Source: Streptomyces sp. NBC_00576
GTDB taxonomy: Bacteria > Actinomycetota > Actinomycetes > Streptomycetales > Streptomycetaceae
Direction: 5' to 3'
NCBI RefSeq assembly: GCF_036345175.1
Contig: NZ_CP107780.1
Coordinates: 1,798,001 to 1,862,000, forward strand
DNA: 64,000 nt
Part shown: positions 41,239 to 49,679 of the stretch, piece by piece
How positions within the stretch are numbered: position 1 is the stretch's first letter
Layout of the letters: the number at the start of each line of letters is the position of its first letter
The notes under the pieces: generated by a model
Database searches by the model: none
What the model saw: the letters and a program-made list of their open reading frames with translations, nothing else
Told to the model about the DNA's origin: nothing
Program-made: the position numbers and the translations under genes

Positions 41239-41976
41239 ATGACCAAGCCCCTCGTCGCCGTCCTCAGCGGCGCCGGTATCTCGACCGATTCCGGGATCCC
41301 CGACTATCGCGGACCGAACGGCCTGTGGCGGCGCGATCCCGAGGCCGAGAAGCTCGTGACGTACGACTACTACATGGGCGATCCCGAGATCCGGCGCCGT
41401 TCCTGGCAGATGCGGCGCCAGAACCGGACCCTTCGGGCCGAGCCCAACGCCGCGCATCTGGCCGTGGCGGAGCTGGAGCGGGCCGGGGTGCCCGTGCGGG
41501 TGATCACACAGAACGTGGACGGGCTGCACCAGCTCGCCGGGATGCCGGCCCGCAAGGTGCTCGAACTGCACGGCACCGCACGGGAGTTCGTGTGCACCGA
41601 GTGCCATGCGCGCGGGCCTATGGAGGACGCCCTCGCCCGGGTCGAGGCCGGAGAGGACGATCCGCCGTGCCTGAAGTGCGGCGGGATTCTCAAGTCGGCG
41701 ACCGTCATGTTCGGTCAGCGGCTCGACCCGGTCGTCCTCGGCGACGCGCTCGCCATCACCAAGGCCTGCCAGGTGTTCATCGCCGTCGGGACGAGTCTCC
41801 AGGTCCAGCCCGCCGCAGGGCTCGCCGGTGTCGCCGCCGATCACGGGGCCCGGTTGGTCATCGTCAACGCCGAGCCGACCCCGTACGACGACCGGGCCGA
41901 CGAGGTCGTACGGGAGCCGATCGGCACGGCACTGCCCCGACTGCTGCGCGGACTGAGGGAGTCCGGGGCAGCCTAG
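41239..41976 (+). CDS. Sir2-family NAD-dependent protein deacylase
   Basis: 245-residue sirtuin: NAD motif VLSGAGISTDSGIPDYRG, TQNVDGLHQLAG, catalytic His in VLELHGTAREF, zinc Cys pairs CTEC and CLKC, and VGTSLQVQPAAG. It deacylates protein lysines, yielding nicotinamide and O-acyl-ADP-ribose. The start MTKPLVAVLS has TACCCT 7 nt upstream and no Shine-Dalgarno, suggesting leaderless transcription. It converges on the glycosidase gene with 11 bp between stops. Its by-product is a substrate type for the ADP-ribosylglycohydrolase and Nudix enzymes upstream. Confidence 0.93.
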   Translation: MTKPLVAVLSGAGISTDSGIPDYRGPNGLWRRDPEAEKLVTYDYYMGDPEIRRRSWQMRRQNRTLRAEPNAAHLAVAELERAGVPVRVITQNVDGLHQLAGMPARKVLELHGTAREFVCTECHARGPMEDALARVEAGEDDPPCLKCGGILKSATVMFGQRLDPVVLGDALAITKACQVFIAVGTSLQVQPAAGLAGVAADHGARLVIVNAEPTPYDDRADEVVREPIGTALPRLLRGLRESGAA

Positions 41977-41987
41977 GAGCGTGAAGG

Positions 41988-44528
41988 TCATAGCGGCGGG
42001 GGTTCAGTGAGCCCTCCCGTCGTCGTGACAGGTGTGGACGTGACCGTCACCGTGGCGGCGGCCAGGCCACCGCGAGTGGCGCGGAGCGTGATGGCACCAG
42101 CAGTGCGCGTCGTCCGTACGAAGACTCGGTTGATACCCGCTTCCGTGCTGACGTAGGACTGGAACACGCTGTACGGGATGCCCGCGTTGTGGCCGCCGAG
42201 CAGTTTCGCCGGGCCGGTGATCGTGAAGTCCACCCGGGCCTGGTCGGTCGGTACGCGGCGGCCCGCCGAGTCCACCGCCTCGACGTCGATCATCGCCACG
42301 TCGGTGCCGTCGGCCTTCAGACCGTCTGCGGAGACGTGTGCCGTGAGGCGGAGGGCGACCGGGGTGCCCGTCGTCTGTTTCTGGGCGCGGGTCAGTTCGG
42401 TGCCTGCCGGGTCGTAGCCCACGGCGGTGATCGTGCCGGACTGCCACGTGACGTTGGTGAAGGTGTGCAGGAAGTCGTACTGCGGGGAGGTGGACGTACC
42501 GACCGCCCTGCCGTTGACCAGCAGGTCCACCCTGGCGACGCCCGCGGCCATGACGTACACCGTCTTCACCGTGCCGGACGGGTAGGTCCAGTGGCCGACG
42601 ATGTGCAGGTCCGGGGTCGGGCTCTGCATGACGCGGTGGGTGTAGTAGGTCTCCTTGGGGATGCGGACCGCGTCGACCCGGCCGGAGAGGCGGCATGTCT
42701 CCCAGTTGTACTGGCGGCCGTGCTGGTTGGAGTCCGCCCAGGTCAGGGCCGCCGCCCCGGAGTAGCGCTTGTTCCCCGGGCCTTGGATGCGCTGGCTCCA
42801 GAACTCGTAGCGGGTGCTCGCGGCGACGGTGGCGGCGAAGTCCTCCGAGGTCCAGTGGTAGGTGACGTCCGGGCCGGTGACGTAGCCGAAGTCGGGTGGG
42901 GAGGCGGTGTCCCAGACGCGGCGCGGGGCCTCGTCGCGGGTGAACTCGGACTCGATGAGCGGCATGCGGTCGCGAGCGTAGTCGCTGTAGTGACGGTTGA
43001 GCATCGTGCCGATGTACTCGCACTGGTCCACGGCCGCCGTGCCGCCGTAGGCGGAGTTGTCGGATGTGGCCCGGGAGCCGATCGCGCGCATGCCGCTGGG
43101 GTCCCAGGTCTGCTTCAGGGCGCGCATCTGCTGCTGGTGGTCGGCGGTCAGCCAGTTGTTGCCGGACTCCCAGAACAGGATGCTCGGGCTGTTGCGGAAG
43201 TAGATCATCACGTCCCGCATGGCCGCGAGGCGCTGGTCCCACTGCACACCGGTGGCGTCGGCCTCCTTGTCCCCGGCGGGCTGGACCGACACCAGCCCGT
43301 ACCGGTCGGTCATCCGGATGTTCGCGGGCTGCGCGGCGAGGTGCATCCACCGGATCAGGTTGGCGTTGCTCTCCCGGATGAGCCGCCCGTCGTGGTCGCG
43401 CAACCACTCGGGTACGGCGTCCCCGAGGACCGCCCACTCGTTGGTGGCGCGCTGGGCGTACCCGGTGAGGAAGATCTGCTGGTCGTTGATGTAGACGCCG
43501 CCGGTGCTCGCCCCGCCACGGAACTCGGCCTTCCGGAAACCGGTGCGGACCGTGTACGTGTCCACGACCGTCGTCCCCTCCGCGAGCGTCAACCGCACGG
43601 TGTAGAGGGCGGGGTACGACGGTGACCAGAAGTTCAGCCTGCTGATCCGGCTGCCGACCTTGAAGACATGACTGGTCCCGGCGGCAAGCGTCACCGTCGA
43701 GGCGGGCAGCGTGCCCGCCAACGCGCCCTGTTCGTCGAGGACTTCGGCCGACACCGACAACGTCCGGGACCGGTTCTCCCCATTGCTGATCTGCGCTTCC
43801 GCGTTGATCGTCGCGGTGTGGCCGGAGACGTTGACGGCGGACGGGTAGACGTAGGTCCCCGTGGTGCCCAGGTTGCTGTAGAGCGGGAGCGTGAAGTGGG
43901 TCTTCGGGACGACATGCAGGATGACGTTCCTGGTGAGACCGCCGAAGGTGGGGTTGAAGTCCCGGGTGTCCCACTGGAAGGGCATCCCGGTGGCGGCCTC
44001 GGGCCGCCACTTGGTGTTGTCCGCGCAGATCGCGAGTACGTTGTCGGCGCCGAACAGGACCTCGTCGGTGAGGTCGAAGCCGAAGGGGGTGACGCCGGCC
44101 TCGTAGCTGCCGATCAGGGTGCCGTTCAGGTAGACCGTCGCCGCCTGCCGGATGCCCTCCAGTTCGAGGATCACCTGGTGGCCCGCATGCTCGGTCGATA
44201 ACTGAAAGCGCTTGCGGTACCAGGTGGGTTGCATCGCCACCGAGGACTCGCCCGAGCTGCCGATCCAGTTGTCAAAGGAGTCCACGTCGTTGTAGGTGTG
44301 CGGCACGCTGACCACGGACCACGCTGAGTCGTCGAACGCGATCCCTTCGGCGCCGGCGATGTTCGACTTGATGAACCGCCAGTCGAGATTCAGACCGAAA
44401 GTCTGCCGCTCAGCGGCCTCGACCTGCGCCGCCAGGGCGGCACCACTCGCCGGGAGGGTCACCGCACCCGCACCCACGGCGACCCCTTGCAGCACACGAC
44501 GCCTGCTCACACCGTCAGCTGTGGACAT
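41988..44528 (-). CDS. Tat-exported glycoside hydrolase family 2 protein
   Basis: 846-residue secreted beta-glycosidase of the GH2 (beta-galactosidase/beta-glucuronidase) type. The N-terminus has a twin-arginine signal (VSRRRVLQGVAVGAG). Then come a sugar-binding jelly-roll (about 45-210), an immunoglobulin-like domain, a TIM barrel (about 330-600), and C-terminal beta domains with a Big-like tail. The nucleophile candidate is Glu in PLIESEF. At the acid/base position the usual WxxGNE reads WESGNN, so the canonical Glu is Asn. Start MSTADGVSRR is chosen for the Tat signal. LacI-type operator candidates lie upstream and inside the gene. Substrate is unknown. Confidence 0.88.
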   Translation of the reverse strand: MSTADGVSRRRVLQGVAVGAGAVTLPASGAALAAQVEAAERQTFGLNLDWRFIKSNIAGAEGIAFDDSAWSVVSVPHTYNDVDSFDNWIGSSGESSVAMQPTWYRKRFQLSTEHAGHQVILELEGIRQAATVYLNGTLIGSYEAGVTPFGFDLTDEVLFGADNVLAICADNTKWRPEAATGMPFQWDTRDFNPTFGGLTRNVILHVVPKTHFTLPLYSNLGTTGTYVYPSAVNVSGHTATINAEAQISNGENRSRTLSVSAEVLDEQGALAGTLPASTVTLAAGTSHVFKVGSRISRLNFWSPSYPALYTVRLTLAEGTTVVDTYTVRTGFRKAEFRGGASTGGVYINDQQIFLTGYAQRATNEWAVLGDAVPEWLRDHDGRLIRESNANLIRWMHLAAQPANIRMTDRYGLVSVQPAGDKEADATGVQWDQRLAAMRDVMIYFRNSPSILFWESGNNWLTADHQQQMRALKQTWDPSGMRAIGSRATSDNSAYGGTAAVDQCEYIGTMLNRHYSDYARDRMPLIESEFTRDEAPRRVWDTASPPDFGYVTGPDVTYHWTSEDFAATVAASTRYEFWSQRIQGPGNKRYSGAAALTWADSNQHGRQYNWETCRLSGRVDAVRIPKETYYTHRVMQSPTPDLHIVGHWTYPSGTVKTVYVMAAGVARVDLLVNGRAVGTSTSPQYDFLHTFTNVTWQSGTITAVGYDPAGTELTRAQKQTTGTPVALRLTAHVSADGLKADGTDVAMIDVEAVDSAGRRVPTDQARVDFTITGPAKLLGGHNAGIPYSVFQSYVSTEAGINRVFVRTTRTAGAITLRATRGGLAAATVTVTSTPVTTTGGLTEPPPL
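44206..44213. promoter_or_regulatory. Intragenic LacI-type site AAGCGCTT
   Basis: Within the glycosidase coding region the minus strand reads GCAAGCGCTTTCAG. It shares the 10-mer AAGCGCTTTC with the upstream site, in the same orientation and 373 bp away. This could be an auxiliary operator for repressor looping; it could also be chance codon use (Lys-Arg-Phe). Confidence 0.35.
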
Positions 44529-44576
44529 CGGCCCACCCCCAGACCATCGATACGAACCATTGTCAGGAACGCGACA

Positions 44577-44588
44577 GAAAGCGCTTCC
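44577..44588. promoter_or_regulatory. LacI-type operator upstream of glycosidase
   Basis: On the minus strand GGAAGCGCTTTC, centred on the palindrome AGCGCT, lies about 50 bp before the glycosidase start. It matches the general GAAAGCGCTTTC form of Streptomyces LacI-family sugar-repressor sites. No LacI gene is in the window. Confidence 0.6.
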
Positions 44589-44654
44589 CATCATGCGCCG
44601 AGGTGTTACGGGCGACAAGGTGCGGGACGAAGGTCGTTCAGGTGGATGCGGGGG

Positions 44655-44794
44655 CGGAAGACGCAGGAAGGCCAGGAGGGGGTGAGAGGGCCCGGGAGGG
44701 CTGAGAGGGCTGGAAGGGGTCAGAGGGGCCGAGAGGGCCGAGATGGCCGGAACGGGTCAGAAGGGGTCAGAAGGGCCGGGAGTGCTGGAAGGGG
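44655..44794. repeat. Purine-rich degenerate minisatellite
   Basis: About 140 bp of plus-strand purine-rich units (GGTCAGAAGG and GAGAGGGCC forms, roughly 9-10 bp) between the ogt stop codon and the glycosidase promoter region. The opposite strand reads CCTTCTGACC-like units. It contains no gene. Confidence 0.75.
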
Positions 44795-45286
44795 CTAGAA
44801 GAGCACCGCCCCGCGTTCGCCTCGTTCGAAGTCCAGCAGCCGCTGCTTGCGCTCCAGACCGCCCCCGTACCCGGTGAGGCTGCCATCGGCGCCGACCACG
44901 CGGTGACAGGGCACGATGATGCCGACCGGGTTCTTGCCGTTGGCGAGGCCCACGGCACGGGACGCCTTCGGATTGCCGAGGGCGTCGGCGAGTTCGCCGT
45001 ACGAGCGCGTCTCGCCGTACGGGATTCGGCACAGCTGCTCCCAGACGCTGCGCTGGAAGTCCGTGCCGGGCAGCCGGAGTTCGAGGGTGAACTCCCTCAA
45101 CTCGCCCGCGAAGTAGGCCTTCAGCTGATCGACCGTTTCCCCGAAAGGTGTGTCGTCGCGTGCGCCGAAGTTCTCCTCGGGTGGGCGGTGACGCTGGTCG
45201 ACCATGTAGAGACCACAGAGGACTCCGTCGTCGGCTACGAGTGTGAGGAGGCCGTACGGGCTGTCGATGACCGTGTGCTGTTTCAC
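44795..45286 (-). CDS. ogt: Methylated-DNA-protein-cysteine methyltransferase
   Basis: 163-residue suicide repair protein that transfers O6-alkyl groups from guanine to its own Cys. The active site IIVPCHRVVGADGSLTGYGG and the HTH segment FQRSVWEQLCRIPYGETRSY are complete. The start is GTG 45286, with CAGGAGCG just upstream, 17 bp after the stop of the Ada-AlkA fusion gene. The two therefore form an alkylation-repair operon read leftward. Family length is normal. A purine-rich repeat follows the stop codon. Confidence 0.95.
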   Translation of the reverse strand: MKQHTVIDSPYGLLTLVADDGVLCGLYMVDQRHRPPEENFGARDDTPFGETVDQLKAYFAGELREFTLELRLPGTDFQRSVWEQLCRIPYGETRSYGELADALGNPKASRAVGLANGKNPVGIIVPCHRVVGADGSLTGYGGGLERKQRLLDFERGERGAVLF

Positions 45287-45303
45287 TGCCGCTCCTGACG
45301 TCC

Positions 45304-46812
45304 TTATACCGGGAGGAAGTTGATCGGGTGACTGTCCGTCGCCCACAGATACTGGACCGCGTACGCCCGCCACGGCCGCCACTCCGCCGCACGCGCGGTG
45401 AGCGCTGCCGGTGTCGACGGAAGACCCAACTCCTGGGCCGCCCGCCGGATTCCGAGGTCCGTGGGGAGAAACGCGTCGGGATCGCCGAGGGCACGCATGG
45501 CGATGACGTCGGCCGTCCAGGGGCCGAAGCCAGGGAGGGCGAGGAGCCGGGCGCGGGCCTGAGGCCAGTCGCTCTCGACACCCAAGTGGAGGGTTCCGTC
45601 GGCTAGTTGGTCGACGAGGTTGGTGAAAGTGATCCGCCGGGTGCGGGGCATGGCCAGGGAATCGGGGTCGAGGGCGGCCAGTGCCTGCGGAGTCGGGAAG
45701 AGGTGGCTGAGGCCTCCCTCCGGATCGTCCACCGGGTCGCCGTACGCCGTGACGAGACGGGCCGCGTGAGTACGGGCGGCGGCCGTCGAGACCTGCTGAC
45801 CGAGCACCGCCCGTACGGCGAACTCCGCCTCGTCGACCGTGCGCGGGACTCGTCGCCCCGGGGCCTTCGCGACCAGCGGCGCCAGCACCGGATCCGTACG
45901 CAACAGCTCGTCGACCGCGACCGGATCCGCGTCCAGGTCGAGCATCCGGCGGCAACGGCTGATGGCGACGGGCAGGTCACGCAGGTCGCTGAGGGTGAGG
46001 CGGCACGCGATGTGGTCGGGCTTCGGAGTGAGGGCGACGATGCCGTGTCCGTACGGGAGGCGCAGGGTGCGGCGGTATGCGCCGTCGCGCCATTCCTCCA
46101 CGCCGGGTACGGCGGTCGCGGCGAGGTGACCGAAGAGGTTGTCGGGGTTGAGCGGGGCACGGAAGGGGAGGCGGAGGTTCAGCGCGGCCGGGGTACTGAC
46201 GGCCGCGCTCACCGTGCTCGTACGGCCCGGATCCGCATCGGCGCGTGGCTTCGGAAGGCGGTCGCGGAGCTCGCTCGGGGAGAGGGCGAAGACCTCGCGA
46301 ACGGTGTCGTTGAAGGTGCGGATCGAGGCAAAGCCCGCCGCGAAGGCGATCTCCGCCATGGGCAGCGCGGTCGTCTCGACGAGGAGCCGCGCGGTCTGGG
46401 CGCGCTGCGCCCGGGCGAGGGCCAGCGGGCCGGCGCCCAGTTCGGCGAGGAGTTGTCGTTCGATCTGCCGGGTGCTGTAGCCGAGGCGGGCAGCGAGGCC
46501 GGGGACGCCCTCGCGGTCCACGATCCCGTCACCGATCAACCGCATCGCGCGCGCCACGAGGTCGGCGCGCTGGTTCCACTCCGGCGAGCCGGGGCTGGTG
46601 TCGGGACGGCACCGCTTGCAGGCCCGGAATCCTGCCTGCTGGCAAGCCGCCGCGCTCGGGTAGAAGGTCATGTTCTCGGGCTTGGGCGGCACCACCGGGC
46701 AGCTGGGCCGACAGTAGATTCGGGTGGTCGTGACTGCCGTGAAGAACCAGCCGTCGAAGCGCGCGTCCTTGGACTGGACGGCACGTACGCAGCGCTCGGT
46801 GTCGGTGTGCAT
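45304..46812 (-). CDS. Ada-type regulator fused to AlkA DNA glycosylase
   Basis: 502 residues. The N-terminal Ada zinc domain has four Cys (IYCRPSCP and ACKRCRP), the first being the methylphosphotriester acceptor. Then come an AraC-type HTH (about 90-190: AEIAFAAGFASIRTFNDTVRE), an AlkA N-domain, and a HhH-GPD glycosylase (LPGFGPWTADVIAMRAL) with the catalytic Asp in FLPTDLGIRRA. It senses methylation damage, activates transcription and excises 3-methyladenine-type bases. The start MHTDTERCV is chosen by family N-terminus; ATG 46824 is also in frame. It is followed by ogt on the same transcript. Confidence 0.93.
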   Translation of the reverse strand: MHTDTERCVRAVQSKDARFDGWFFTAVTTTRIYCRPSCPVVPPKPENMTFYPSAAACQQAGFRACKRCRPDTSPGSPEWNQRADLVARAMRLIGDGIVDREGVPGLAARLGYSTRQIERQLLAELGAGPLALARAQRAQTARLLVETTALPMAEIAFAAGFASIRTFNDTVREVFALSPSELRDRLPKPRADADPGRTSTVSAAVSTPAALNLRLPFRAPLNPDNLFGHLAATAVPGVEEWRDGAYRRTLRLPYGHGIVALTPKPDHIACRLTLSDLRDLPVAISRCRRMLDLDADPVAVDELLRTDPVLAPLVAKAPGRRVPRTVDEAEFAVRAVLGQQVSTAAARTHAARLVTAYGDPVDDPEGGLSHLFPTPQALAALDPDSLAMPRTRRITFTNLVDQLADGTLHLGVESDWPQARARLLALPGFGPWTADVIAMRALGDPDAFLPTDLGIRRAAQELGLPSTPAALTARAAEWRPWRAYAVQYLWATDSHPINFLPV

Positions 46813-46924
46813 CGCGTTCCGCATACGTCCAGCATCGGGGACGGGCCAAGCCAGGGCTGGCGGAAATCCGACATCAGGGTGGCGTGTCCAGGGACGCTCC
46901 GGATCAATTTCCGTCCCTCGTCGA

Positions 46925-47205
46925 GGACTGGGTGGCTTATTGGCTCGCTGATCCACTGGTCCACTGGCTGACCCACTCAGTCACTCGCTGGGTCGCTGGC
47001 TGATCGTTTGCCCCGCCGGCCCGCTCACTGGCTGAGCCAATGGGCCGCCGGCCCACTGACTCACTGACTCACTGGCTCACTGGCTCACTGGCTCACTGGC
47101 TGATCCACTAGCCCACTCCCCGGCCCACTCACCGGCTGAGCCACTGAGCCACTGAGCCTCTGAGCCACCGGCCCTCTGAGCCACCAACTCGCTGACTCAC
47201 TCACT
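46925..47205. repeat. Octamer microsatellite array
   Basis: About 280 bp of 8-bp units and variants. Six perfect-to-near tandem units ACTGACTC/ACTGGCTC occupy 47055-47102, and a CCACTGAG series occupies about 47140-47185. Degenerate copies fill the rest. It lies between the Ada-AlkA start and the metal ATPase stop codon, whose TGA is already within the array. No gene is seen in it. Confidence 0.85.
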
Positions 47206-49176
47206 CGCCGCACCCCGCCAGGCCGCCTCCCGCAGCAGCCGCAGCCCGTTGAGGCCGACCAGGACGGTCGAGCCCTCGTGGCCCGCGACGCCGAGCGGGA
47301 GCGGCAGCGTGCCGATCAGGTCCCAGGCGACGAGGCAGGCGATGAACACGCCTGCGATCACCAGATTCTGCACGACCACGCGTCCGGCGCGCCGGGAGAG
47401 AGCGATCACGGCGGGCACGGTGGTGAGCTCGTCCCGCACGATCACCGCGTCCGCGGTCTCCAGCGCGAGGTCGGAACCCGCCCGGCCCATGGCCACGCCG
47501 GTGTGGGCGGCGGCCAGCGCCGGGGCGTCGTTGACACCGTCCCCGACGACCAGCACCCTGCGCCCGGCTGCCTCCAACTCCCTTACCGCGTCCAGTTTCT
47601 GCTGGGGAAGCAGCCCAGCCCGTACGTCCTTGATCCCGACCTCGGCGGCCAGCCGGGCGGCGGCTCGCGGGTTGTCGCCGGTCAGCAACACGGGTGCGGT
47701 GCCGGTGAGTTCGGTGAGCGAGGCGACGGTGGCGGCGGCGCCGGGACGCAGGCGGTCGGCGAGACCGAGCACTCCGACGGGCACCTCGTCGACGACGACC
47801 AGGACCGCCGTACGACCGGACGCCTCAACCTCCTCGACCAGCAGCCGAGTTGGCGAGCCGTCCAGCACACCGGCTCTGTCCAGCAGGCGTTCCGGTGCCC
47901 CTACCGCGACCGCGCGCCCGTCCACGACCGCCGTCACACCCACTCCGGACGTCGAGTCGAAGTCCTCTGCGACGGCCGGCGTCGCGAGCCCACGTTCACG
48001 CGCCGCCTCCACCACGGCCCGGGCCAGCGGATGTTCGCTCGGGTGCTCTGCCGCCGCCGCGAGCGCCAGAAGTCCGTCCTCGTCCAGGTCGGATCCAGGC
48101 AGCAGTCGTACTTCCGTCACCCACGGCGTGCCCTCGGTGAGCGTGCCCGTCTTGTCGAAGGCGACGGCGTCGATCTGCCCGAGGCGTTCCATCACCACCG
48201 CCGACTTGACCAGGACGCCGTGCCGCCCGGCGTTGGCGATCGCCGAGAGCAGTGGCGGCATGGTGGCGAGCACGACCGCGCAGGGCGAGGCCACGATCAT
48301 GAAGGTCATGGCGCGCAGCAGGGCGTCGGTGAGGTCCGTACCGAAGGCGAGCGGTACCGAGAACACGGCGAGGGTGGCGGCGACCATGCCGAGCGAGTAG
48401 CGCTGCTCGACCTTCTCGATGAACAGCTGGGTGGGTGCCTTGGTCTCGGACGCCTCCTCGACCATCCGCACGATCCGGGCGATCACCGAGTCGGAGGCGT
48501 CTCGTTCGACCCGTACACGCAGGGCGCCGGTGCCGTTGAGGGTGCCGGCGAAGACCTCGTCCCCCGGCTCCTTCGGCGCGGGCAGCGGTTCGCCGGTGAT
48601 GGTCGCCTGGTCGACCTCGCTAGCGCCGTCCAGTACGCGGCCGTCGGCGCCGACGCGTTCTCCGGGGCGTACGAGGATGGTGTCGCCGACGGTCAACTCC
48701 TCGACGGAGACGGCCGCTTCGCCGCCCTCCGCATCCAACCGAGTCGCCGTGGCAGGGGCCAGGTCGAGGAGGCCGCGTACCGAGTCTGCGGTGCGGGCGG
48801 TGGCCAGGGCCTCCAGGGCGCCGGAGGTCGCGAAGATGACGATCAGCAGGGCGCCGTCCATGACCTGGCCGATCGCGGCGGCACCGAGGGCGGCGACGAT
48901 CATCAGCAGGTCGACGTCGAGAGTCCGTTCCCGCAGAGCCTTCAGGCCTTCCCAGCCGGGCTCCCAGCCGCCGCCGGCGTACGCCAGCGCGTAGAGCGCG
49001 CCCCAGGTCCAGGTGGGCGCGCCGGTCAGCTGCAGGGGCAGCGCGAGCAGGAAAAGGGCGGTGGCCGCGGTGGCCCAGCGAGCTTCGGGGAGCGCGAGGA
49101 CGCGGGTGCGGCGCCGGGGTGCGGTGAGGACGGCGGACGACGGGGCGACCGGAGACGGGGTGAGAGTGGCAGACAC
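47197..49176 (-). CDS. P1B-4-type metal-transporting ATPase
   Basis: 659-residue heavy-metal P-type ATPase. The phosphorylation site is DKTGTLTEGT. TGEPLPAPKE is the actuator loop (TGE), VGDGVNDAPALA is the hinge, and HPLARAVVEAA is the HP motif. The membrane metal site is SPC (FMIVASPCAVVLA) rather than CPC, with HEGSTVLVGLN in the last helix. This combination marks the P1B-4 group that exports Co, Zn or Fe. There is no N-terminal heavy-metal domain. The start is GTG 49176, with TATGGT 6 nt upstream and no Shine-Dalgarno (leaderless candidate). Divergent from an ArsR/SmtB gene that likely represses it. Confidence 0.93.
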   Translation of the reverse strand: MSATLTPSPVAPSSAVLTAPRRRTRVLALPEARWATAATALFLLALPLQLTGAPTWTWGALYALAYAGGGWEPGWEGLKALRERTLDVDLLMIVAALGAAAIGQVMDGALLIVIFATSGALEALATARTADSVRGLLDLAPATATRLDAEGGEAAVSVEELTVGDTILVRPGERVGADGRVLDGASEVDQATITGEPLPAPKEPGDEVFAGTLNGTGALRVRVERDASDSVIARIVRMVEEASETKAPTQLFIEKVEQRYSLGMVAATLAVFSVPLAFGTDLTDALLRAMTFMIVASPCAVVLATMPPLLSAIANAGRHGVLVKSAVVMERLGQIDAVAFDKTGTLTEGTPWVTEVRLLPGSDLDEDGLLALAAAAEHPSEHPLARAVVEAARERGLATPAVAEDFDSTSGVGVTAVVDGRAVAVGAPERLLDRAGVLDGSPTRLLVEEVEASGRTAVLVVVDEVPVGVLGLADRLRPGAAATVASLTELTGTAPVLLTGDNPRAAARLAAEVGIKDVRAGLLPQQKLDAVRELEAAGRRVLVVGDGVNDAPALAAAHTGVAMGRAGSDLALETADAVIVRDELTTVPAVIALSRRAGRVVVQNLVIAGVFIACLVAWDLIGTLPLPLGVAGHEGSTVLVGLNGLRLLREAAWRGAASE

Positions 49177-49198
49177 CCGAGCACCATACAGGAACACA

Positions 49199-49212
49199 TG
49201 AACACTCATTCA
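49199..49212. promoter_or_regulatory. ArsR/SmtB operator
   Basis: TGAACACTCATTCA fits the SmtB-family half-palindrome TGAA-N6-TTCA. It lies inside a wider ATGAAC-N12-GTTCAT inverted repeat (49198-49221) between the divergent metal ATPase and ArsR genes. A -10-like TAAGAT (49232-49237) follows 6 nt before arsR. Confidence 0.7.
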
Positions 49213-49243
49213 TTCGTTCATATGCGATGAGTAAGATACGGCC

Positions 49244-49630
49244 ATGGGTCATGGAGCCGTCGTCACCGCGCAGGACGCCGCCGAGCGTGTACGCCTCGAC
49301 GCGGACAATGTCGCGAAGGTGGCCACCACGCTCCAGGCTCTGTCCACACCCTCCCGCCTGTTGATCCTGGCGAGGTTGCGCGAAGGTCCGCTACCGGCGA
49401 CGGAGTTGGCGGCCGAGGTGGGCATGGAGCAGTCCGCGTGCTCGCACCAACTGCGACTGCTGCGCAATCTGCGCCTGGTTGTCGGCGAGCGGCGTGGCCG
49501 GTCAGTGGTGTACGCGCTGCACGACCACCATGTCGCCGAGCTCCTCGACCAGGCGGTCTACCACGTGGAACACCTGCGACTCGGCCTGAGCGACACCGAC
49601 GCCGACACCGATACGGGCGCCGCCGGATAA
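49244..49630 (+). CDS. ArsR/SmtB metalloregulator with alpha-5 metal site
   Basis: 128-residue winged-helix repressor. The recognition region is MEQSACSHQLRLLRNLRLV and the wing GERRGRSVVYAL. The C-terminal helix reads DHHVAELLDQAVYHVEH, which gives D-x-H-x10-H-x2-H, the alpha-5 ligand set of Zn/Co/Ni sensors such as CzrA, SmtB and NmtR. There is no alpha-3 CxC site. It should release its operator when metal is bound, inducing the divergent P1B-4 exporter and itself. ATG 49244 has TAAGAT 6 nt upstream, so the transcript may be leaderless. Confidence 0.92.
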   Translation: MGHGAVVTAQDAAERVRLDADNVAKVATTLQALSTPSRLLILARLREGPLPATELAAEVGMEQSACSHQLRLLRNLRLVVGERRGRSVVYALHDHHVAELLDQAVYHVEHLRLGLSDTDADTDTGAAG

Positions 49631-49679
49631 CTCCCGGGTCGGCAGGGCACTTCGCGCCGCTACTGCCGCACGGATGCCT

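Noticed and set aside
46925..47205. CRISPR array
   Set aside because: Units are 8 bp, contiguous and degenerate, with no spacers and no cas genes.
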